A DNA stretch of 64,000 bases from NCBI GenBank assembly GCA_947683425.1, contig CANTUQ010000050.1:8114501-8178500 (forward strand). Direction: 5' to 3'. Within the stretch, counting starts at the first letter, position 1. Each line of letters begins with the position of its first letter. The DNA comes from Excoecaria cochinchinensis. Its lineage: Eukaryota > Streptophyta > Magnoliopsida > Malpighiales > Euphorbiaceae. Position numbers and translations under genes: made by a program. Below are positions 57,621 to 64,000 of the stretch, piece by piece. A model generated the notes under the pieces. The model was not told the DNA's origin. It did not search any database and saw nothing but the letters and a program-made list of their open reading frames with translations.

Positions 57621-58674
57621 TTTTCTAAGCTAGGATGGAGCTTCCTGTAAGTATCTGAGAGGATTCTGCTTCACGACTGCTTGTACCCTGTAAGAGTGGA
57701 AGTAGTATCTCAACTTCTTGGAGGCCCAAATTACCGCGAGACATATCTTTTCTACTTCTGCATATTTGATCTCGTAGGAAAGGAACTTCTTACTGAGGTA
57801 ATAGACCGCGAACTCCACTCCAAACTCACCCTCTTGAGACGGAGCTATCCTTTATGGCCAAATACAGAATAAGTGGTTTGACTAGCTGTGGTGGTCTCAG
57901 AACCGACAAATTCAGCAAATACTCCCTGATGGTGTTGAAAGCTTTTTGATAGTCTTCATTCCACACTACAGGTTGGTCCTTTCTACGTAGCTTAAAGATT
58001 GGCTCGCAAATTGAAGTGAGCTTGGCGATAAACCTGCTGATATACTGCAACTTACCCAAAAAACTTCTGACATCCTTTTCCTTCTGAGGCACCGGCATCT
58101 CCCGGATAGCCTTGACTTTGTCTGGATCAATCTCAATCACTACATGACCAAGCAATTTTCCAGAGGTAACACCGAAGATGCATTTCTTGGGGTTTAACCG
58201 CAAGTTATACTTACCAATCCTTTGAAAGAACTTTTCTAGAGTCTTGAAGTGACCTTCTCTGGTGGTCGACTTAATCATCATGTCATCCACATATACTTCT
58301 ACCTCCTTGTGAATCAAGTCATTTAGAATCCTTGTTACCATTCTCTGATAGGTTGCACCTGCATTCTTCAAACGCATTACCCTGTAAGCGAATGTCCCCC
58401 ATTCTGTGATGAAAGCTGTTTTAATTCGATCGGCTATCTTATTGAGAATCTGATTATAACTTGGATAACCGTCCACGAAGTTGTACATCATACAAGCGGC
58501 TGCACTGTCTACTAACACATCTATGTGAGGCAACGGGAAGTCATCCTTTGGAGTGGCCTTATTCAGATCTCGATAGTCTACACATACGCGCACTTTACCA
58601 TCCTTCTTGGCTACCGGGACAATATTGGCCAACCATGTTGGGTACTGCACTTCAATTAAGAACCTGGCCTCAAT
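57345..58674 (-). pseudogene. Tat reverse transcriptase and first RNase H
   Basis: RT motifs are WLANIVPVAKKDGKVRVCVD, then YNFVDGYPSYNQI (catalytic Asp), then EVEVYVDDMMIKS (the YVDD active site), then KCIFGVTSGKLLGH. RNase H follows at 57818-57500 (YYLSKKFLSYEIKYAEVEK, then GRWLLLLQEFDVEYI). Stops occur at about 58672-58674 (EIHK*IEARFL, which fits CAA to TAA) and at the Trp of the WLRKMGRW motif (TAG). The RT core itself is one uninterrupted 274-codon frame. Confidence 0.93.
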
Positions 58675-59040
58675 TTATTTATGAATCTCCTCCTTGACCT
58701 TATCTGCCCATTCCGGTCTGAGCCTTCTAAGTTTCTGCTTGATAGGTTTATGATCTGGATATGTCGGGATAGCATGTTCTGTGATTTCTCGATCTATTCC
58801 AGGCATGTCTTCGTAGGTCCAGGCAAAGACTTTTTCATGTTTTCTTAACATTCTCTCAAATTTTTCTCGCTTCTCAGGAGTTATGTTAGATGCTATCAAG
58901 ATTTCTTTTGGGTCTTTCGAGGTTCCAAGATTAAATGGAGTAGCATCAATTGAATCAATGTTAAATATGAATGAATTATGATAATGATTATGCATATTGA
59001 AATCATCAGAGACATCACGCAAGTAGGCAAAATTGTTCAT
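58675..59040 (-). pseudogene. Pol linker upstream of RT
   Basis: A 121-codon frame with SNITPEKREKFERMLRKHEK, then VFAWTYEDMPGIDREITEH and KLRRLRPEWADKVKEEIHK. This is the conserved stretch preceding RT in gypsy elements. It joins RT in the same frame except for the stop at its end. Confidence 0.85.
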
Positions 59041-59180
59041 TTCATTAATATAACTATAAACGTCATTAACATCATTAAAAAGTTCAGAAGTAATACAACT
59101 ATAAACTTCATTAATACAACTATAAACGTCATTAACATCATTTCATTAATACAACTATTAACATCATTAACATCATCCTC
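59040..59180. repeat. Short tandem repeat in the pol linker
   Basis: ACTATAAACGTCATTAACAT with CATTAATACAACTATAAAC is repeated about three to four times. It produces an Ile/Met/Val-rich stretch between protease and RT on the minus strand. Confidence 0.75.
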
Positions 59181-59486
59181 TCCCGCCCGCGCAACTGTCG
59201 AAGCCGATGGTCCTGAATTAATCTGGCACTTTGGAGGCTCTGCAGCGACTCCTTGCATGGCTTCTTCCATCTTCGCTTTCCCTTTCACCTGGGCAGTTAT
59301 CAGCTTCTCAGTGATAATCTTTTTGGGTGCTTCGCGGTCCCAAACTGTCTCCTTGGTCATGATTTCTTTATCCTAAAAATCTTCTGCTGGCTTGATCAAT
59401 CCAATGCCCTAATCGAAGACGTCACTGAAGACCTCAAATCCTGGCATAATCCTCCCATCGACCCACTGAGGCTCTGCTTCCCCCAT

Positions 59487-60122
59487 TTAGGCACACACTG
59501 CAGTTGCTGGCACAAAGCTCTCGCTGATATGAGGGACTCCCTCGATCGACTTCTTACTCTTCTTTGCTGCACCTTTATACCCAAGACTCCTCTTATCCTT
59601 CTGACCTCTGGTGGCAATTATTGTTAGTGACCCCTGAGAGTTCTTGTCCAGACTCGCACGAGGGAGGAACGACATCCTCTTCATCATGTTAAACACTTGA
59701 GGGCTTCCTTCCATATGCTCCTCTCCATCTATCACAGCAACGTGAAACCCACTGAAAGGCTGTCTCGCAATTTCCAATATTGAGACTTGATTCTCCCTCG
59801 TAGCCCTTATAGTCACAACCTGCCCCTCATGAGGAATCTTAACCATCTGGTGTAAAGTAGAGGGGACTCCTCCCAACTTATGGAACCAAGGCCTTCCTAA
59901 GAGGGCTGAGAAGTTGGTGGGGATAGGTAGGACTATGAACTCCACTTCGGTTTCCATCGGCCCTGTCTTAACTACCGTCTTGAATGTCCCAGAAGCCTGC
60001 CTCCGCGAGTTATCATAAGCCATGATCGTTAGATCAGACTTAGCCAGCATGTCATCTGTTACCCCAAAAGCCGCCATCGCCACCAGCGGGCATACATTAA
60101 TCGACGAACCATCGTCCACCAT
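59487..60122 (-). pseudogene. Tat aspartic protease and following region
   Basis: Retropepsin-like domain that would cut the polyprotein. The active-site motif appears as MVDDGSSINVCPL, then LTIMAYDNSRRQ and EFIVLPIPTNFSALLGRPW, the second half of the fold. The frame is offset from the upstream gag frame (overlap 60059-60122), so one frameshift separates them. After it comes a Lys-rich tail. Confidence 0.82.
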
Positions 60123-62190
60123 GACACATGCAATGTGCTTTTGATTGATCTGAGCCGTATGTACAAAGGGTGATTATGATTGCGTCCTTCTGCTGGCAAG
60201 TCAGCACTTGTAGATACCACGTTTTCCCCAGCACCCCCTTTTACTACATCCAGCAACTCTGTGGGCGATATGGTTGTGGCCACCGTTGTCTCGCACAAAG
60301 CCTCCACTATCTTCTGTCTATGCGATGGAGACTGCCTTAATAGATCCCATATTGAAATTTGAGCCGATGTCTTTTTCAGTTGTCTTATTATTGGATCGTC
60401 TTCTGGCTCTTTTTCCTTTTGGCCTACTACTGGATCTTGTGGCCTCTCAACTTCTGGAGCTACCCTTCCACTCCGGGTTACTGCCCCAACCTTTTTCTTC
60501 TCCTTCTTCCCTTCTTCCTCCTCCAATCCCCACGGGTCGGGAAATGCTTCACCTTCAAAATCATTGTTTTCATCTCCACTTTTATCAGTGGACCAGCAAT
60601 CGATCACTGCCACGGGAAGCCCTTCTTCACTTACCTCATGGAGGCTCGTGATAGCAGTGTTGGTATCGATGCCATACAAATCTCTCAACATAAATCCTTT
60701 AGGCAGATTGGATCCAATCGTGAATATGGATAGTTACTAGGCTTCTTTCCCTCTTTTTCAGATCTGTGATCTGCTTACTGTCAATGCGATCCTGGATTTT
60801 ATTTCTCAGAGTTCTATAGAAGTCAGCCAAATGCCCTGTATGTTGATGATAAGCACAAAACTGGTCGTTCCTGTGTCCCGGCTGACCCTGGTTTTTAGCT
60901 GGCCTCGACTCTAAAGGTTTTAGCTGTCCTTCTTTCATTAACCTCTCCAGAACCCAAGATAGAGGTCGGCCCAAATTCGAGTACTACCTTTGACCCTGGT
61001 TAGCTTCTGTGACCGAGACCTCAGCTATTCTTCCACCACCACTCTTATTACTGCTGCTACTTCCAGTGCCAACTATCTATTCCTTGATTGGTTCCCAAAG
61101 TTTTTCCAAACAAAACTGTCTTGGCTTGCCTTCTTCGCCAAATACTCCCCTTCTGCCTCAATAGCTATATCCTTTAGAGACTCCCAATCTCTGAGCCCTT
61201 TCATCTTCAATCCCTCTCTTAGGTATGAACTCGCATTTCAAATGAACAATTAAATCTGATCTGGGGTATTTGGCTTCCTCCTCATCTCCATTACCCGATT
61301 TCTCTACCGAGTAAGATACTCGTGGAATGACTCAATAGGCCTTTGTTGGAGCAGCTCCAAATCTTTCAAAGTGACCTCCATTCGTGTGCTATAGTCATAC
61401 TATTTTAGGAACTCTTCAGTTAATAGGTCCCAATCCTCTCTCGGCCTCCTGTCCAAACCATGGTACCAATTTACGGCAGGCCCAGTTAAACTGAGGCAGA
61501 AGTATTCGATCTTCTGTCTCTTGGTAAGCATTGTCCCCTTCATTACAAGAGTGTATTGCTTGATATAAGTAGATGGATCTGAGGTGCCATCGAACTTGGG
61601 CAAATCGGGCATCCTAAACCTCTGAGGGAGTATTTCCTCGTCATCCAAATCCCGGTCTTTTAGGCTTATCCCCTTTCCTACGGACGGGCCATCGTCTCAA
61701 CTCTCTCTTCTATCTTTTTCAGGGCAACATCCTCTTTAGGAGATCTGGCTCTTACTGACATGGTTTTCGTAGGTTCATCCTCCACAAAATCCTCTTCAGG
61801 CCTATGCTCCCCAACTCTTCTATGCTCAACATTTGGAAATATTCTAGGCTCAATAATAGAAGGTGGTTCCACAACTACTATAGGAGGTGCCTCCCTGATT
61901 AGAATCTATTTGGCCTGACCTCCAGCAGGAGCGACAGGTTATTGGCCCACTGGCGGTACTAGAGCAATAGTTAGGTTGCCCATCATAGTCATCATTCTTT
62001 GCTCAAATTCTTCAAACCTGCGCTCTATTTCTTGGACCCTCCTGTCCACATCTTGGGTGGCGTTTAACTCTGGGTTGGACATGTCTAGTGATAATTCTGA
62101 AACCAGAGATTCGGTGCTATCCGATAGTGATTCTGAACTCCAATACGAGACTCGCTCTATTGACTCGAAGAATGAGTTTCTCCTTACCAA
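60059..62190 (-). pseudogene. Tat gag
   Basis: Capsid-like protein in pieces: 62190-61939 and 61872-61678 (one frame, coiled-coil RRVQEIERRFEEFEQRMM), 61648-61400 (MPDLPKFDGTSDPSTYIKQY and LTGPAVNWYHGL, the core gag domain), then stop-ridden sequence. At 60974-60699 there is a zinc-knuckle-like FCAYHQHTGH and at 60691-60059 QISIWDLLRQSPSHRQKIVE. At least four frame changes separate them. Several stops fit Trp or Gln to TAG/TAA (FLK*YDY, YLTR*RNR). Confidence 0.88.
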
Positions 62191-63020
62191 TCGGCTGTCT
62201 AGACCTCTAGATTACTGATTCGTTCCTATGATGGCTGAAAAATTTAAATTGTTAGCATGATACATGAATGACATTTAGAGATGCATGGTCGTGTTGATGC
62301 AATATAGACAACCACATACAAGCAAATAGATCCTTCCAACCTTGTTACTCCCACACACGAGATAGTGCGGTCTCTTTCCTAGGTGGGCTTGACCCATGGG
62401 TTAGTGGGGAACCCAATGGGCGCGTATGATGCGTGGCGAGTGACCAGCAGCATAACACTCTTAATTTAAAGTACATACGTATGGATTTTGGCCTTTATGT
62501 ATTTGGACCTTTCAAACAAACTAAAAATAGGCCCACCGGGGCATGAAACCCTTTGATGAGTGCCCAATTAATATGTTTGAATTGGTTTAATACATAAGGG
62601 CCCACGTAACAATCATCATATTAAGGAGCATATTACCTAGTGGAAGTTTCTAGTGCCATTACATGAGCTTTGGTCAAGAGCAGTGTTATTTTAGGGCTAC
62701 CCAAGCATGGTCCCTGCCAAAAGGTCTAGCTCATCACGAGCATGATGACCGATCGGGTCTCCATTTAATATACCAAAAGGTACTAAGTTTAGGCTGGTGA
62801 TTATCCTTAACACTTCCCTACAATGAGTGAAAGTAGAGTCGTGCTTCGGGAATGCACCGGGGGTAAGATAGGGGACCAACTAACATAATTCTAAGGCTCT
62901 AGTGGATGCAATGCAATTTCGATTAGAAATGGAATTTTTGATTCTTAATAACTCCATTATAATTTTAACTTAAGTCACTTTCGAAGTAAAGTTTCGATCA
63001 TTCCCTAGTGGAGTTGCTAC
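62191..63020 (-). other. Tat leader and primer-binding-site region
   Basis: Non-coding leader between the 5' LTR and gag on the minus strand. Directly after the LTR end it reads GTAGCAACTCCACTAGGG, a decayed form of what looks like a tRNA primer site (an intact one would start TGG). The tRNA was not assigned. No reliable reading frame lies in the rest. Confidence 0.6.
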
Positions 63021-64000
63021 TGTAACGCGCACCGAACCTAGGCAAAGGCCCTCAGTACGAGACCCGCTTTTAGGGCTCGAGGGATTGGTTCGTGTCTTTT
63101 TGATCTTGGGCATTATGAGACATTATGGATGCCTCCTTTCCAATAGCATATTGGAAAGGATCATCTAGTCTCACGACGCCTTTAGGCACCTTTGAGGTAT
63201 TTTGGTGTCGCCACCCTATTTACAAGAAATTGGAAAAGGTCTCTAACCTCGGGGGTCTTAAACCAGAGAAGGTATTCGAAATTTCACTTTTATTAATGCC
63301 TTAAGTTAAATTTATAAATGAGTTTTTAAGAAATTAAAATTCCATCTCTCATCCCACATGAGTATGCATTGAATTTAAAGCGCATTGCAAACATATTGAA
63401 AAGCATTAAATAAAGCGATAAAGAAATAAATAAATCACAAGAACAAAATTTGCCCCAAAAATTAATTACAAGGGCCCGAAATAAATAAGTAAATAATATA
63501 CTTCACAAAAAGAGAATAAAATATATCATACATAAATCGGGAAATTTATTGGATTTTTAGGAACATTGGTTCCTTTTTATTAATTTAAGAAAATTGGAGA
63601 ATTTTTTTTGGGCATTGATTGAGAAAACAGAGATGAGTGATCCTATTTTATGAAAATCAATTCTCCATTTGAAAGTGAGATTTTATTGGTTAAAGTTGGA
63701 CATTGGTCCATTTTATTAGGAAAAATTTCAATTTTAATTATTGTAAAAAATATGATTTTCTATAATACGGACAAATTTAAAATACATTTTTGCAGGCAAT
63801 AAAAAAATAATATAATAAAGCAAAAATACAACAATTAGAAATGCAAACCCAAATTTTGAAGGTTTTTAATTGTCCGATCCTCCGATCCGTTCAGAAATGT
63901 CACTCAAGGTGAAATAAACAAATTTTGGGGCAATAAAAAAGAATAAAATAAGATGTTAGTAAATTAAATCAAAATAATAATATAATATAAACAAACAATT
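63021..64000 (-). repeat. 5' LTR of the Tat element (first 980 bp, cut by window end)
   Basis: Aligns with 46804 onward: TGTAACGCGCACCGAACCT against TGTGACGCACGCCGAACCT, and so on. It contains about 40 bp (around 63570-63620) absent from the left copy. The rest of the LTR and the right target duplication lie outside the window. Confidence 0.92.

Larger units (their letters stand above)
46804..64000 (-). mobile_element. Tat-lineage Ty3/gypsy retrotransposon, >17 kb, continues past window
   Basis: Matching LTR starts lie at 46804 and 63021, both followed by CGAACCTAGGCA and GAGACCCGCTTTTAGGG. All pol domains read on the minus strand. RT and RNase H are followed by a second RNase H (57620-57180) before integrase, the hallmark of the Tat clade. 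Between integrase and the 3' LTR (46804-49913) are an antisense gene (54022-55329), a sense gene (52560-50827) and 80-bp tandem repeats. LTR divergence by eye over the first ~300 bp is roughly 9-10%, mostly transitions, so it is an old insertion. The left flanking 5 bp GTCAC (46799-46803) should reappear beyond the right LTR. All genes are broken. Confidence 0.92.

Noticed and set aside
1..64000. tRNA, rRNA or other structured RNA genes
   Set aside because: None recognised by eye on either strand; a tRNAscan/Infernal run would settle it.

Overview
The window is nuclear DNA of a flowering plant, most likely a eudicot. It is AT-rich, its genes have many introns with GT-AG borders, and the proteins match plant UCH-L5, MFSD12-like transporter, ARPC3 and DNA polymerase delta subunit 3. 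Most of the rest is transposon debris typical of plants: Tat-lineage Ty3/gypsy, Ty1/copia, PIF/Harbinger, hAT MITEs, LINE pieces and a DUF1985 element. I cannot name the species.

Left part (1-14,600) holds two intact genes facing each other. A ubiquitin C-terminal hydrolase (UCH37/UCH-L5 type, 340 codons, 5 coding exons, + strand) occupies 3467-7697. An MFSD12-like membrane transporter (454 codons, 12 coding exons, - strand) occupies 8576-12943, with a 5'UTR exon near 14,490-14,590. I checked that the exon phases add up to a whole number of codons in both.

Middle part (14,600-36,000) is a transposon graveyard around one intact gene. It holds a decayed PIF/Harbinger element (transposase plus Myb/SANT partner, - strand), a complete 772-bp hAT MITE with a perfect 8-bp target duplication, LINE-derived zinc-finger and RNase H fragments, a Tourist-like MITE with a large G/T-skewed minisatellite inside, and a decayed copia element. 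The intact gene is ARPC3 (Arp2/3 complex subunit 3, 174 codons, - strand, 30406-32139). A 941-bp hAT-type MITE lies just upstream of its 5'UTR exon.

Right part (36,000-64,000) is nested. A 5' fragment resembling POLD3 (UTR exon, first coding exon, part of intron 1) is followed by a broken DUF1985-type gene. That gene is split by a 2,779-bp solo LTR (perfect GATAA duplication) and contains a 55-bp minisatellite with a three-unit (165-bp) higher-order pattern. A second copy of the same LTR family ends the DUF1985 locus at 45,419. That copy is itself cut at 46,804 by a Tat-lineage Ty3/gypsy retrotransposon more than 17 kb long, on the - strand, running past the window end. Its order in its own 5'-3' sense is LTR (63021 onward), gag, protease, RT, RNase H, a second archaeal-type RNase H, integrase, an antisense gene, a sense gene, 80-bp tandem repeats, polypurine tract, LTR (46804-49913).

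The best candidate for an unusual system is the 3' module of this Tat element. An antisense plant-mobile-domain-like gene with its own intron and a sense ATHILA ORF1-like gene lie head to head across a 1.46-kb spacer. The spacer carries a plausible TATA box for each strand and a strong 13-bp-arm palindrome. All retrotransposon genes here carry stops or frameshifts, so this copy is dead; the design is what deserves comparison with relatives.
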